A stretch of DNA of 64,000 bases from positions 27,820,900 to 27,884,899 of the forward strand of contig NC_083638.1 in the NCBI RefSeq assembly GCF_963576545.1, given 5' to 3'. Shown here piece by piece: positions 1-12,974 of this stretch. This DNA is from Limanda limanda (taxonomy: Eukaryota > Chordata > Actinopteri > Pleuronectiformes > Pleuronectidae). Numbering within the stretch: the stretch's first letter is position 1; each line of letters begins with the position of its first letter. A program made the translations under genes and the position numbers. Below the pieces are notes generated by a model. That model did no database searches. It was not told the DNA's origin and saw only the letters and a list, made by a program, of their open reading frames with translations.

Positions 1-190
1 CTCCGAGAAAAGGAAACCCTCACCCTGTTCTGTACTTGCAAAAAAACATTATTAAGTGTAAAGCTTTTTGGCGCTGTGGACCTTCATCAGGTAAACCAAA
101 GGGGGTTGAAGCACCACTGGACCCAAACGCTGTACACTTAATAACGTTTTTTTGCAAGTACAGGACAGTGTTTTGGTTTCCTCTTCTCTC
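1..190. mobile_element. Inverted pair of Penelope-like element tail fragments with degenerate hammerhead cores
   Basis: Positions about 5-187 form an imperfect palindrome centred near 96. The left arm reads, on the minus strand, almost the same as the right arm does on the plus strand, including the shared stretch around TTTTTTTGCAAGTACAG (left arm about 31-48 as its complement, right arm 147-165). The minus strand carries CTGATGA (84-90) followed by AGGTCCACAGCGCC and an A-rich run. That is the order of a hammerhead ribozyme: CUGAUGA core, stem II, then GAAA. The plus-arm copy has TTGAAG at 106-111 and CCCAAACGC at 122-130 in the equivalent places. Penelope-like retroelements of fish carry hammerhead motifs in their terminal repeats, and the downstream text resembles such tails. 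Both cores have lost key bases (GAAA became CAAA in each), so catalysis is unlikely. The left end may continue beyond the window. The family assignment is recognition from memory. Confidence 0.55.
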
Positions 191-1110
191 ACCACCATGT
201 TCTCTGACTCCTACGCACCAGGCCACTGTATTTTTAATGGTGTGCATTGGCCTTTTCAGTGTTGTTTCAGGGCCTCAGCTGTAGACAGCAGGTATCCAGG
301 CCGAGACTCTGTTTGTTCCGTACACTGTTTACGGTCCAACGATGTTGTATCAAACGTCTCTCTACACAAACAACAAACAGCAATACTCTTTGTTGGTGTT
401 TTGGGTCCAGGTCACATTTTGGCTTTTCACTATATATATATCAAAAAGCCAGTAGTAGTTGTGTCCCAGTCCAAACAGTCTAATTACCTGCGAGCAACCA
501 AAGACTGCTCAATCGTGATTGGTCAAACTAAAACAGTAATGTAACGGCTTCCAGGCCAGAAACATTTTGACTCCAGACTTTGCATATTCACATATGGAAT
601 CTGTTTATAGAAATAAATAATCTCATAACTTTTCCCACTTTATTTATGTTGGTTATAAAATGGTGGACCAGCCTGAGACTCTTTTCCATCAAAGCAGAAG
701 AGACCAAGATCCTTCCCTACCTGTAGGCCCATCGAGGGTCAAACTTCAAAATAACTAGGTCTTCCTTGAGTGAAACTTGAAAGTGTCTTTCCTTACATCC
801 TTCCTGTCTGGTGATCACCCAGATCCCTCAAATAGCTAGAGAAGATCACAAGATTTCTTCTTCTTTCTTCCTTTTGTCGTCTCTCAAGCTGATTTAAGGT
901 TATCATGGTGACAGGATCCGCTAAAATGTCATGAAAATGTGTGTGACCCTGTAATCTATAACAAAGCATCATAGTTTATGAGCTGCTCAAGTGTTTATTC
1001 TGTAAAGTAAAACATGAGGAGTGTGAGTGCATTATGAATACATACTGACGAGCTTCTCGGTATATTACATGTGTGTGATGTGTCGTTCCTGTGTGTGTCC
1101 CCACATGCAG
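191..1110 (+). other. Intron of cdh8-like gene (3' part)
   Basis: This is the noncoding end of the intron that precedes the first cadherin exon visible here. It ends with a TGTGTGTCCCCACATGCAG acceptor. Apart from the repeat at its left edge I see no structured element, only AT-rich unique-looking sequence. Confidence 0.7.
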
Positions 1111-1364
1111 CCGTTAGATTACGAGACCAAAAGGGCGTACACACTCCGAGTGGAGGCCGGCAACATGCAGACCGAGCCCAGCAGCGGCAGCAGCGGCCCC
1201 TTCAAAGACACCGCCACGGTGAAGATCGTGGTGGAAGACTCCGACGAGCCTCCAGTCTTCTCCAAACCCATCTACGTACTGGAGGTGAATGAGAACGCCC
1301 CCATCAACACGGTCATAGGCACAGTGACCGCCCGGGATCCGGACGGCCCGGGGAGCCTTGTCAG
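1111..1364 (+). CDS. cdh8: Cadherin-8-like, exon for end of EC3 and start of EC4 (254 bp)
   Basis: This internal exon of a type II classical cadherin (calcium-dependent homophilic cell adhesion, plasma membrane) begins after ...CACATGCAG and ends before GTATGAG. It starts on a codon boundary and leaves two bases for the next exon. It reads [18 protein letters not shown], the last strands of EC3, then the calcium-binding EC3-EC4 linker [11 protein letters not shown], then the first strands of EC4 ([26 protein letters not shown]). The DxDEPP linker and the DPD motif are the calcium ligands expected of the fold. The 254-bp size fits the conserved type II cadherin exon pattern. The open frame continues upstream of 1111 only by chance: the acceptor and the family alignment both put the boundary here. 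Exons for EC1 to most of EC3 are outside the window. The exon is GC-rich compared with its introns. Confidence 0.93.
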
Positions 1365-3996
1365 GTATGAGTGTGAACGCTGTTAACAGTGAAGCTTCTG
1401 AGAACCACTCCACTCTCCCTCATTAACCATTTGCTGTTCATTGACCAGAGCAATCTAGAACTTGAGACGGGAAAAAAAGCTCTTTAGTGTAACTCTAAGA
1501 AGTGATGGAGAGAATAGGTTAACAAATTAGTCTTTTCAGGCTATAATGAGTTGTTTTAATAAAAGGTTCGACACTGAGGCATGCAATTAAATCCCTTTAT
1601 GCCTGCCTGTGACCTTTGGAGACTGTGCTTTGTGTCTTTGGCAGTGAGGAAGTGACTCGATGAGTGCTCTTATTTCCACAGATGTACAAAGGGGAGAAAA
1701 AAAAAAGACAAAAGAGTATGAGTTGAAGGCAGCACAACTTTCTCCTGCACTGTGTTACCAGACCTGCTGTTTTCTCCTCTTGTGTGTGACTCATTCTTGG
1801 AAATACCACAAGGGCACCTTGAGGATAGGTTATAGAGGCAATTTCTCTCCCTCCATCTTGGCATTTCATTAATTCTCCAGCGACTTGCTGACCGCATTCC
1901 CGGGACAACACTCAACAGGTTGTGTGTAATTGCATGGCGAGCAGGGAGCGGGCTGGGTTTCATAGATTGGCTGATGCTGTAGAGCAGGGCTGGTTCGCTT
2001 TGCGTTATTTTTCTTTTTTTATTTCTTTTTTCTGGTGGCATCCTCATGTTTAGTGATGAGATTGCCAGGAGGAATTCAGCCCCGAGGTTGCACAATGTCC
2101 CACCCCCATTAAAGAGAGAAATGTTTCATCTATTTCACAAATGACATCTTCTGCCCCCTCTCTATTCTTATATCATGTCACTGCGCTCCCGTGTTTGTCG
2201 ATGCAAGTGTTTTAGAGACAAAGCGAACGTTACCACTTTTAGAAAATAAGTTTTGTTAACTCCAGTGCATCATTAAATTTGATCATCTCAAAATAGCATC
2301 TATTCGTCTGAATGTGCAGTGTTAGCTGTTATGTTTGTGTTCGTTCTTGTTATCCTCCTTCAGTGCATCATTATTGACAAAAAAATGCGACTAAATAATG
2401 AATGAGTGTGCATACAGACGGCAGCCTCCTGCTGACATGTTCTCCGCACAAACTCTCTGCTAGGAAACTGTCCAGATATCAACATCCTGCCATATCCCGG
2501 CACTTGTTAAATGTTCTGAGGGAGATACAGAGCAAACGTAGTCTTCGGTGGTTTCATTGCACCAGGTTATTTGCCTTTTTGTGGCAGTCTTATTCTCTCC
2601 ATTCCTTTTATTGCACATTTCTCCTGAGGTCATTCACTTAACACTCTGTGTTCATTATGCTTTTAATCACCAATTTTATAATTTTGTGGAGGGGTTGTTA
2701 TTTTCAGAATGAATTGTAGCTCAGGGGCTTTGCGTGACTGTCAGGCCCTGAATGAATTCCCTGCTGAAACAGAATAGAGACTCTTTTTTCCCCCCTCCAA
2801 ATGTGCTAAAGAGCTGCATTCTCAAACTTTCAATTTCATTCTCCAAGAGAAAGACAACGAACGACAAGAAGTAACTAATAGAATGTTGCTTTAGTAAACT
2901 GCCAGCTCCAGTCAAAACTGCTGATCGTCAGCGAAAATAACTGCCCAGAGATAACACACACAACCAGACTTGTACTTGCCAGTTTGCATTTTGTCACAAC
3001 AAATTGTTTTATATCTGTGATTTTCTCTTTTTTTTTTACCAGACCCTCAATCCCCCCCCCCCCCTGCAAATCTTCAAAATGAGCGTGATCTATCACAGAT
3101 GTCAAGTGTGTTCTTTGTGGGGGGATGAGATGAAACAAACTATTGTCATGAAGGGGCTTAATATGATGCATCACCCTCACCAAAAGACTGTTTGATTTTT
3201 ACTTGGGGCCGGGCTTTAACTCTGAGCTCTCGGGTGATAAAATGATTACAGTCTGGAAGATTTTAATCCTGCACATATACTGGCCAGCAGAAGGCTGCAG
3301 CCACAATAAGGCCTCTTACAAGCTCACAAGACTGTTGTAAATAATGGAGAATCCAGTGTAAAGCTCCGCCAGTCAATAAACCTAATATTTATACTTTACA
3401 AACTTAGTTTGTTGAACACACAGGGAACTAACAATTATATGCATTATTGAACAATCTTGTAGAGTATTCTATAAATAATTTGTTCAGAAAATTGTGGAAA
3501 TCACAATTTCCCAGAGTGAAAGTTGTTTTCTTTTGTTTGACCTGACACACTGTTCAAAGACACTTTTGTAACTTAAAAACAAAAGTCCAGTAGCCTATGG
3601 ATAGAAAATGTAATTGAACGAATTTGTAAAAAGTAATTTTCTAATGAAATAAGCTTGATATTGCTTCAGTTGGACTAAAATAAGAATTCTTTAGTTGAGG
3701 CAACACAGTTTTTTATTTTCTTTCAGGCTAAAAATGTTTTATTTAAAAGTCAGTCGACCACCACAATGTGATACAAATAAGAAAAAGATTGTCATATCGT
3801 CCAACTGGAGAAGCTGCAAATATATTTTTATTAAAAATTATAGGAAAGAAATACAGGATTTTGCAATCATTTGCAAATGTTTTTTTTTATTTTAGATGAC
3901 TATCTTATTGCTGCTGCTCTAAATACATAAACAATGCTGTATTATTGAAAATACACCTTCTGTCTGTGAAACTGCTAACTTCATCAGTAATAGGCC

Positions 3997-4021
3997 TTTA
4001 TATATATATATATATATATAT
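3997..4021. repeat. (TA)n microsatellite
   Basis: An uninterrupted run of about 12 TA units inside the large cdh8 intron. Confidence 0.95.
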
Positions 4022-7000
4022 TTGTTAAAGGTTTGTCAAGGAAACAGCAGTTGCAGCACATGCAGGGTGCTGGTCTTCACACTTGTAGTAGCTGAAAATT
4101 AAACTAATCATCCTGCAATTTTCCTCTTCCGCCTTCTGTCCTTTTTCTCAGCCTTTTTTTTCCTTCTCTCTTTTATCTTCTACTTGGTGGTTAACAAATT
4201 GGAAGGAGAAGGGCCTCCCATAAAGCAAGCTGCAGAATAGATCGAAAGTGAAGGAGTGGTGGCAGTAATAGCAGCATCAGTGTGAGCTGATCACCATCTG
4301 GACAAGCTCTCAAGTCGGGCGCTCTGATTAGAATCGCTCTCCCGTCTCAATCAGCCCCTCCAGCCGGACCAGACCAAACCAGTCTGAGTTGAAAAACCAC
4401 TCGGGGCGAATGCTCTGGTGGGCTCCCGCGTCCTCTGCACTCTGGAGACAAACAGCCCCTTAGCTGTACTTAATTCATCCAACCAACAACATTTCAGGTG
4501 CACTCCATGAATTACTCCGTCAGTATTGCTTCTCTCTGGAGCCTGTGTTCTGTCGTTTTCTACCTGACTGATCACAAATAAAAAGCAATGTGACATCTGG
4601 CAGTCACTGGAGCTGTCTGGCACGAACGGCTGGATTTCATGGAATAGCTGTGGCTCTATTCTTTTTTCCAAAATATAGATAATTTGACAAGCAGTGCCAG
4701 ATTTTACAATTTTTTGGGGTTTACAGCTTTGTCTTTGTTCTCTTTCCTTATTCTTTTCTTTTTTTTATTGTTTGGATCTGTGGGGATGTAATAGAATTCG
4801 GTAAAGCTTGTTTCTTTCTGCAGGCTTTCTTATGTTGTTTTAGCACAGCTGACAGCTCACATACTGCACATGGTAATACAAGCACTCATGTAAAAGCGAT
4901 GGCTTTGGAATTAATGGAAATTTAATGTCAGGGAGGCACGGGGCCCCTACTCCCCTATTTTTTATTTTTGATAATCTTTTTTTTACTTCGGACTCTAACG
5001 GAAAATCACCGCCCTGTTAAAAAAGGCCTGAGATCCAACCTGAATAAAAGTCGCTTTAAAACACCACTGGTCAGCATTCAGGGGACAGCAAAAATTAGTT
5101 CTACATCAGTGATGCTCCCGGAGGAATTACTGACCTAATAACAAGCGGGAATGTCACACAGGCATTTTGTTCTCTGTGTAAAAAAAAACAACTTGTTCTT
5201 GAGCTTTTCACCTCTTCTTTCCCGAGCTTGCACAGGCACTCAGTCATTCAGACGCACACAATCGCACATATTTAACTCTAACGGACACAAAACCCAGCAC
5301 CCGCTATCACACATATGTGAAACGACTGCGACAGCAGTTCAATCAATGGTTCGTACTTTGGAACCTGAGCAATATATTTGGTTGATATTGTGCAATGTTT
5401 AAATATGAGAGTATATATGCTAGTCAATAAAAAGAAATGTATAAAAAACATTTATTTTATTTTATTTATTTATTTTACTTTTAGAATTTCACCACCAGAG
5501 AGCACTAATGACTTTATTTTTCACGCATATTTTCTCAATTTTAAATGTAACGTTTAATGGAAGAAAAAGAATATTTTCACTAATGGAAATGGAAATTTAC
5601 AAGCCGTGAAACACACCTCTAATCAATTTAATACGCTCAGGAGTTTTGTTAATCTGCTTCCACTGAATCTACACATTAGCTGAGGCGGCTACGAGGGAAA
5701 AAGGGTTTTCAAAAATCATTTTTTAAAACTCTCTACATAGTAGCATGCCTAACATCAACCAATTTTTATTTTGTATACTGTTATATTTTTTGTGGAACCT
5801 ATGTGATGCACAAATGTGACAAAGATGACTTGAACTGAAAGGATCGTGAATTTTTGTTGGTAATTGTCGGTCAAAATGGCCAAAAAAATAATATTTGATA
5901 TAAAATGTTGTTCATTGAAATTATTAGTAATAAGTGAATATATTATATATACTTCAACTCTGACTGACTTCCAGCGTCCCTAGTGTGTAATTTACAATCC
6001 AAGTCTTTTTAATCAACTCTTGTCTGCTACTGATACACATCCTCCTAAAATGTGAGTTCATTTAAATTTGTATTAAACAAACATGTTTTGTTATTTAGAT
6101 GTTTTCCCGTTTCTATCAGCTTCTGGTGTGATCGGCAGCCTCTTGATCATACTTACCTTGTGTATCTGTCGGTTGTTGAACTTGCTGTCTTTGTCTAGTT
6201 TCTCTGCTTTTTCGATCGTCTGCCCCCGTACTGATGGGTTTCACCCATGTCCAATTACATCTGTCTCCCTTGTGTATCTGGTCTCTGTGCTCCTGGTCCT
6301 TTTTTGTCAGTTCTTCTCCTCAGTTTGACCTCATGCTTTTGTTTAGCTCTTTCGTCTTTTAAGGTTTGGATTTTCTGTCATCCTGTCTGCCTGTTGACCA
6401 GAGCAACTGTTAACCTGAGAATCAAATCATTTTTTTCATTGGATGTATATGCCTTTGTCCTGGCTCCATCTAGGGTCCTAAGATCCTAAACGTAGAGCAG
6501 CATCAGAGGCTGAGAAATAAACAATTTAGCGTTCGTGTAACACTGTTGCATCAGGTCAGTCTTTACCTCTCGCTTGCAGTGATACTGGCTCTTACTCAGC
6601 AGAACCTTGCTCCTCACACACGTCTCTCAGCCTGGGCCTGGGCGAGCAGCTTAGCGGGCAGGCTGACACTCGTCTGAATCTGAGTTGTTTTCATTGTTTT
6701 GATCCAGGTAACTGCTACAGCTGTGCTCGCTTTAATGTCACTTACCTCACTCGGGTTGTCAGACGATGTCAGAACCGCAATTTCTGAAACTTTTGTGAGC
6801 GCAGAGAGCCCGAAAAAAAAAAAAAAAAATACATGTCCCATGATGCATTTTACCTTCCAGATGTGAATCGTAGCGAACTGTTATTCATTTAACCTCCTCA
6901 TGTGGTTTTACCAGAAAAACATGAAGGGTTATTAATGCATATATTGTATCTCATGCTCCTGGAAACTCATATTGGCACTGGCCTCTAATGCAGCCGTTTC

Positions 7001-7462
7001 TTACTATACATGATAACAGTGATCCAATGAGGTTTACACATTTATAAAGTTACCTTGTTTTTTTATAACTTTAATACAGGACATACAGCTGGTGTTTAAA
7101 CTGATGATAAATGTGTTAGCAATCACACTCGTGCCTCCTTTAAGCAAATTTGAAGCCGTTGTCTCTTCCTGACATTAATCAATCTGGCCAGATATCAATA
7201 AAAAAAAATTCTCCACCGATATTTTCCTCTGCGTTTGGGTCTCTGGTCCACATGCAAACAGCGTTTTAAGTCAGGACAACAAAGAATGCCAAATTTCCAG
7301 TGCAGATTTTCAAAAACTCTGTTTTCTGTGTATCTGTGTGTACATGTTGAATGGAGAGTGGGAAACAGACTTCATATCTCACTTTACACATGCTCACTGT
7401 TGCTTTGTGTGATTAACATGCGCCAGAAACAACAGCAATGCCGGCTATAACTTCTATAACTA

Positions 7463-7620
7463 TGTATTTTTTGGGGGCTTTTGGATTATATTTTGAGAGA
7501 CCTAGCGGTTAAAGGGGGGCAGAGAAAGTGGGGGACAACACGCAGCACCGGGCCACAGGTCGGAATCCAAACTGGGCCGCTGCACCGGCGTGTAGCCTCA
7601 TTGGGGCGGCAGCTCACGCC
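7463..7620 (-). repeat. SINE-like, possibly tRNA-derived interspersed repeat
   Basis: On the minus strand the segment reads CAGCGGCCCAGTTTGGATTCC, then a CT-rich stretch and a tail with AAAGCCCCCAAAAAA. The GTTTGGATTCC block resembles the B box of a tRNA-type RNA polymerase III promoter (consensus GGTTCGAATCC). The tail order resembles a widespread fish repeat. The A box and exact ends are not clear, so the class is tentative. Confidence 0.4.
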
Positions 7621-8397
7621 CCATAACTTCTGGTATTTGATGGATTGTGTGAGAAAGTGGAGAAAACCACTTAATACCCGATATGTGATGAGAAAACCTT
7701 CGATGGCCACAAGTGATCACCAACACTCTAACAGAGAAGAATTCCGGGTCCCGGTTTGAGTGACAAGTCATCTGTGTCAAAGGCAGTGCACAGACACCAC
7801 ATCAATGCAATGTCATATGGAATCATAAATGAAAGAATAAAAACAGAAGAGCAATCTCACTGATTACAGCCTATACTTTTGTTTTTTTATGCACGGAGGA
7901 CTTTATGTCACACTGACACACTCTGGGCAGCATATTATGTTTGTTATTTATGGAGGCAGACTGTTCCTAGATGCCAGTTGCATCAGAGGTACTCTGCTGT
8001 GAGATATTTGGCACAAACAGAGTCTACGTGATGTTTAACTGTTAGACTCGAGGTCAGTCCAATGACGTTTAAAGGCTCGTGAAAAGTACAGACACACACG
8101 GACACGCGCACGCATTTGCACACATCACACTCAGGAAACGCTGTGCACGTATACAGTGCTGGATATCATTTTTTTTTATTTGCTTTTAATTCTTTTCACA
8201 TCACGCTGTCAGTTTGAGTGACAGGTGGCAGAACATTTCAGGGTCTGTCTCCCGCTTCCACGTGAGGCTGTCAGAGTCTGACTGGGATCCACTCTGTCTG
8301 CAGGAGAGAGGCCGCTCCCAGGTGGTTTGCTGCTGTCTGCCTGTCTTGAAAGTGCTCTGCGTCTGCAGGGCAGGAGAGAAAGAGAAAGGAGGGGGGC

Positions 8398-8419
8398 GGG
8401 GGGGGGGGGGGGGGGGGGG
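8398..8419 (+). repeat. Poly(G) tract of 22
   Basis: A run of 22 uninterrupted G bases, preceded by GGGGGGC, in the large intron. It can form a G-quadruplex on the + strand and in the pre-mRNA. Length here is prone to sequencing error. Confidence 0.85.
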
Positions 8420-9616
8420 TCCTCGTGGACCTCTCCCAGCCCGGCGTCTAGAGGATTTTACACCATTTCATCTCAAAAATGGAAATGTCACGGCTCGGTA
8501 CATCTCCCCAACAATTGGAATCTGGGCCAGTGGTTTATTTATTTCATTCCCTTCCAAGCAGCACTCGCCTTCCTATCAATTGTTGTTGTTGTGACTTTGT
8601 CTTTTTCTGTTGCTCTTTCTCTAGTCTCCCTTTTCACCTCTCTGTACGGCTTTCCTTCCTCCCTGTCTCGCTCTTCTTTCTCTAATATAAATACTCCAGG
8701 GCTCCTGCCAACAGGTCGGCACTGATAGGGATGAGCGGTTCCACTGCGGGACCCAGAGTTAGGAAGGGAGGGAGACGGGGTGAGCAGGGCGCCTGGTGGC
8801 TGAGGGATGTCTGTGTGTGGGGAGCAGGGTCTGGTCTGACATAAAAAGAAGGAATAAAATGGATGGGGTGATTGGATTGGGTAGAAGCTCGAGACCCAGC
8901 TGGATGGAAAAGAAAAAAGAAAAGTTTCTGTTAGTGAGTAAGAGGGGAAGAGATTGTGAGGGAGGATGTGAAAGCGAGCCAGACCGAGCGCGATGGAGAG
9001 AGAGAGAGGAACAGGGACAGTTTGTCCTGGAGGTATGGAAACACTTGTGCGCCACACGGGTGTAATTAGCTCACGTGAATCACAGCGTCCTTGTGTTTTG
9101 GTCGAGGAGGATGTTTGTGACAGCCGCACATAAAGGCTAATGAAATGTGTGAAACCAAAGGTGACCCGTAATGACAGATTTCTTTTTTTAACTCCCTTTC
9201 TGTGTGGGCTCGTCCCAAGAATTTGGCGCTGCGCGTGTTGCAACATGAAAGAGCGATTTCACAGCTCCGAGTTGCATCGGAAAATTCCCTTTTATGTGCA
9301 TTCCAATTTCATGCCCGCTGCTGGAGTTTCTTACAGGGTAGTTTTATGTCTTGCCACCGTATTTTCGAGACCGTACAAGTCCCCAAAAACATGTAATAAA
9401 AAGAATCAGTGTGTCACAGGCAGGGTCGCACAGAAATAGAATCAAGAAAAGATATGTTTTTTTTTCAAATTTGACTTTGAAACAGTTTTTAATCATTTCA
9501 GACATGAGCTGCTTTATTGACAAGTACATATAAATTGCAATAAGATAACAATCATTTTGTCTCCTGTTATGCAAGGTCACACATGACAGTCACTGAATCA
9601 CTTCCATTACATTCAC

Positions 9617-9619
<3 letters not shown>

Positions 9620-9674
<55 letters not shown>
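9620..9674. repeat. (CA)n microsatellite
   Basis: About 27 CA units in the large intron, roughly 430 bp upstream of the second visible exon, followed by a degenerate CA-rich stretch to about 9692. Confidence 0.95.
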
Positions 9675-9677
<3 letters not shown>

Positions 9678-9858
9678 AACACACACATACACCCATTCCA
9701 CACAATGCTGTCCTAACTCATTAATGCAAAGCCTCTGGGAGCCATTGAGTGTTGACAGAGCCCAAACAGGGTTAACAACACCCCATCTCTCACCCTGACA
9801 TGACATGTTCGAGTGGTCTTTTTTTTTGCAGGAAGGGGACGTCAATATGATTGAGACA

Positions 9859-9876
9859 GGGGGGGGGGGGGGGGGG
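9859..9876 (+). repeat. Poly(G) tract of 18
   Basis: Eighteen consecutive G bases, 228 bp upstream of the exon at 10105. This is the second long G run in the same intron. Confidence 0.85.
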
Positions 9877-10104
9877 CTTCTTGGACCTAATCGGGCTCTA
9901 ATGCCCCCTGCTGCTCATGTGAAGCCTGTTGTTCCTCAGATGATGATCATTGATTTCCGACTCTTTAAATGTGCACTAATCTATAGGTTCCTCCTGATGG
10001 ATGTGGGTCTGTTAGCCACAGCACCCGAGGGTCCGACTAAAGATGCTTTCGCCGTCGGGAAACGAGTTTTGGCTCAAATTTCAGTTGATCTGTTGTCTTT
10101 GCAG

Positions 10105-10241
10105 ATACTTCATCGATCGGCACACGGACCTGGAGCGCCAGTTTAACATCAACGTGGACGACGGGAAGATCACGCTGGCCAAGCCGCTGGACCGGGAGAC
10201 AGACATGTGGCACAACATCACAGTAACCGCCACAGAAGTCC
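10105..10241 (+). CDS. cdh8: Cadherin-8-like, EC4 exon (137 bp)
   Basis: The acceptor is TTGTCTTTGCAG and the donor is C|GTAAGT. The two bases left by the previous exon join the first base here to make Arg, giving LVRYFIDRHTDLERQFNI. The exon encodes the middle of EC4, including NINVDDGKITLAKPLDRET, with the LDRE motif of the calcium site, and WHNITVTATEV, with an N-glycosylation sequon at NIT. One base is left for the next exon. The 137-bp length matches the type II cadherin exon pattern, and the acidic DRHTDLERQFNI segment resembles cadherin-8. The translated frame runs into a stop just after the donor, which confirms the exon end. Confidence 0.93.
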
Positions 10242-12546
10242 GTAAGTAACCTCAGACTAAAGCTGCTCTCCCGCCCTGCTGCGCACATGGTTCCTCATGA
10301 ATTGTAATGTCCTATTTTGGAAATCGGCGCGCGGCTGACATTCGTTGGCACGCATGTTTTAAAAAATCGAGAGCTGCGGGAGGACACGTAGCGATATCTT
10401 CTTCCTCTGAGCTACTCCATGGTTGGGCTCAGTCAAAGGAATCACTGACCTGCTGCACACAATCCTCTGTTCAGTGCAGCGCTTTGTAAACCAGCCCCCT
10501 TTTTAATCGCTCCAACAGTATGGCACAAACAATTAGCATTTGAATCCAGGGAGGCATTAAATACGTTAATTTGCTGAGTTTTGATTGAATTAAACAGCTC
10601 AGTAGTCAATTTGTGGAAGTGCAAGAACATTAAGACGTATCAAATAAACAGTTTTAAAGACATGCTCCGGAGTGGATTGCCCCAATGCCAGCATCCATTA
10701 CAGATTAAAGAACATCTGCGAACCGCAAAACTCACTGACTACGGAGAAAAATCTTGCCGGCAGAGCTTCAGCCACCACATACAACAGCTCAAACCATATG
10801 TAAGGCTTTATTTGCATACAGATTGTTTCGGGGGGGCTGTATGTCGTGATAAAGCTTAATGTACCCCTTAAGGCTATTGGAATAGAAATTTACACAGCTT
10901 GGAACTTCTTTTTCCACTGTCCTTTTTTCCGCTCTCTCTCTCTCCTTGTCTCTCTGTCTCTTCCTATATCAATCCCTTTCCTTCCTTAATCATAGGAAAC
11001 ACAGATTAATTGTCAGAACAAATGAACGACCAAACATTGTTTGTTGGCCGTGCAGCGCAGACAAATCCCACCATGGTAGCAGCCCGTTGGAGGAATTGAA
11101 CGTGTCTCGTTTGATAAGCCGGATGCCTTGTCATGTCTGCCACCCATACATTTAAAGTGTGTTTTCATGCCTCTTGGCAAAGTAACTGTGGCTGGAGATA
11201 GTGGCGTCTCTGGGAACACCTAATAGGAATTTGCCAAAATAAATATGGCAGATTTGCTATTCTTCACAAGCGGGGAGGGGAAGCCGGTGTCTTCTCTGGC
11301 GTGAAGAGGAATATATGTGTTCCCCCAGTTCTGTCCCGATGCCATTTGCCACCCAAACGGGGACGCGTTCTGCCGCCTCGCATCAGTTGACATCTGACTA
11401 ATCAGATTCTATTCCCTGTCTGCTGCTGCTGGGGGAAAGTCACTTTTGCAGAAGGTTGGACTCGGTCTCGCGCTCTCCCTCTGCCCTAATCCATCTACGC
11501 TGTCTATCAGACTGTCAATTTCCAGTCCCCTCACTGCTTACCTCTTTCTCAACCCGTCGCCAGGTCCGCCGGAGGTCTTTTGTTTCCTGGGACATCTTGT
11601 CTGCATGTGCTGTTTTTATTCAAAAGAAGAAAAATAGAACATGACTATTTGCTTGTAAGAGAAATACAGTTATATGGCATTTTCAAGCAGATACGTTTAC
11701 ATCCATTTGCTCTTCTCTTTTCTCTCCAATTTTCTCTTAGGATATCTTCGATAAATATGATGTCTTCGAACAGCTGATTTAATTGATCATAGGAAATTGT
11801 ATTTTATAATGACCATTTAAACACTGTTTAGTTTTCAAACCAGTTTTAAACCCTATGGCCATCCAGATTAATTTGATTAAATATCGACTGTTTTCCATAT
11901 GAGAGCCTCCCTCCTTGGGAGATCATAGGTTTATGTCCAGAACATCAAAACGATGTATTTATGGTCATCACATGTCATATAAAGTCCTATAATGTGTCTG
12001 CAAGGCCCTCCATAAAACCTTACCACCGTAGTGACACAGCCTTGTTGTGTCCACATTAATTGATAATTGCTTTAAAAGTTGGCATCTGGCACCTCTGATT
12101 AATAAATACAACAGTGTATGTGGACTCTCGAAAGGGACTGTCAATTACCACCTATGAATAATTCTAATCAACTAATCTAATCTTACTAAATAGCCTTTTA
12201 TTGTCTTTTTAGACTTCAGTTACCAATGACTCATTAATATGCATGCTTTAACCCTCATGTTTTAAACATTGCAGTGTACAGGGGATTTTCAAAAGGCACT
12301 TTGAATGGATTTTTTTTCTCTCTCTCCCTCTTCTTTTCGGTTGACTCGAATCCTGTTTTGCATCGCTGATACCAGCTGAAACGTAGATTGATGTGGCTTA
12401 TCATCTGTCCTCCCATCAGCTCAGGAAATGAAGGGAGAAATAAAGATGGAAAATAAAGGAAATTAAAACTAGGTCACAGAATTTACCTGGGAGTTCATGC
12501 GTAACCTTGTTCTTTTTGTATACTTTTCTCCCGGTTATATGTTTTG

Positions 12547-12852
<306 letters not shown>

Positions 12853-12974
12853 GAAATCACAGTCAGATATCAAGGGCAATTGTTGCCATCAGAGTTATGG
12901 ACATAAACGACAATGCCCCCGAATTTGCCACTGAATACGAGGCCTTTCTGTGTGAAAATGGAAAACCCGGACAG
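12853..12974 (+). CDS. cdh8: Cadherin-8-like, EC4-EC5 junction exon (122 bp)
   Basis: Starting GA completes the split Arg codon. The exon reads [24 protein letters not shown] (shown in parts: [12 protein letters not shown], then [11 protein letters not shown]), then [16 protein letters not shown]. DxNDNAPEF is the hallmark calcium-binding linker between EC4 and EC5. NHS is an N-glycosylation sequon. The CENGKPGQ start of EC5 contains the conserved Cys. The donor CAG|GTAAGT falls on a codon boundary. Exon size and phase match the family. It is unusual in having a long TCTA array immediately before its acceptor. Confidence 0.93.

Larger units (their letters stand above)
1365..10104 (+). other. 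Large intron (8.74 kb) of the cdh8-like gene
   Basis: This intron runs from donor GTATGAG to acceptor TTTGCAG. It holds no convincing exon. It does hold a TA microsatellite (3997-4021), a C13 run (3052-3064), a 17-A run (6813-6829), a SINE-like fragment near 7.46-7.62 kb, a 22-G run (8398-8419), a CA microsatellite (9620-9674) and an 18-G run (9859-9876). A pyrimidine-rich stretch at about 6.1-6.45 kb resembles degenerate transposon-derived DNA, but I cannot name it. The remainder is AT-rich unique-looking sequence. Confidence 0.85.

Noticed and set aside
6083..6489. Pyrimidine-rich plus-strand open frames with hydrophobic translation
   Set aside because: They resemble transposon-derived text I could not name. 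Hydrophobicity follows from T-rich sequence, and no gene structure is present.
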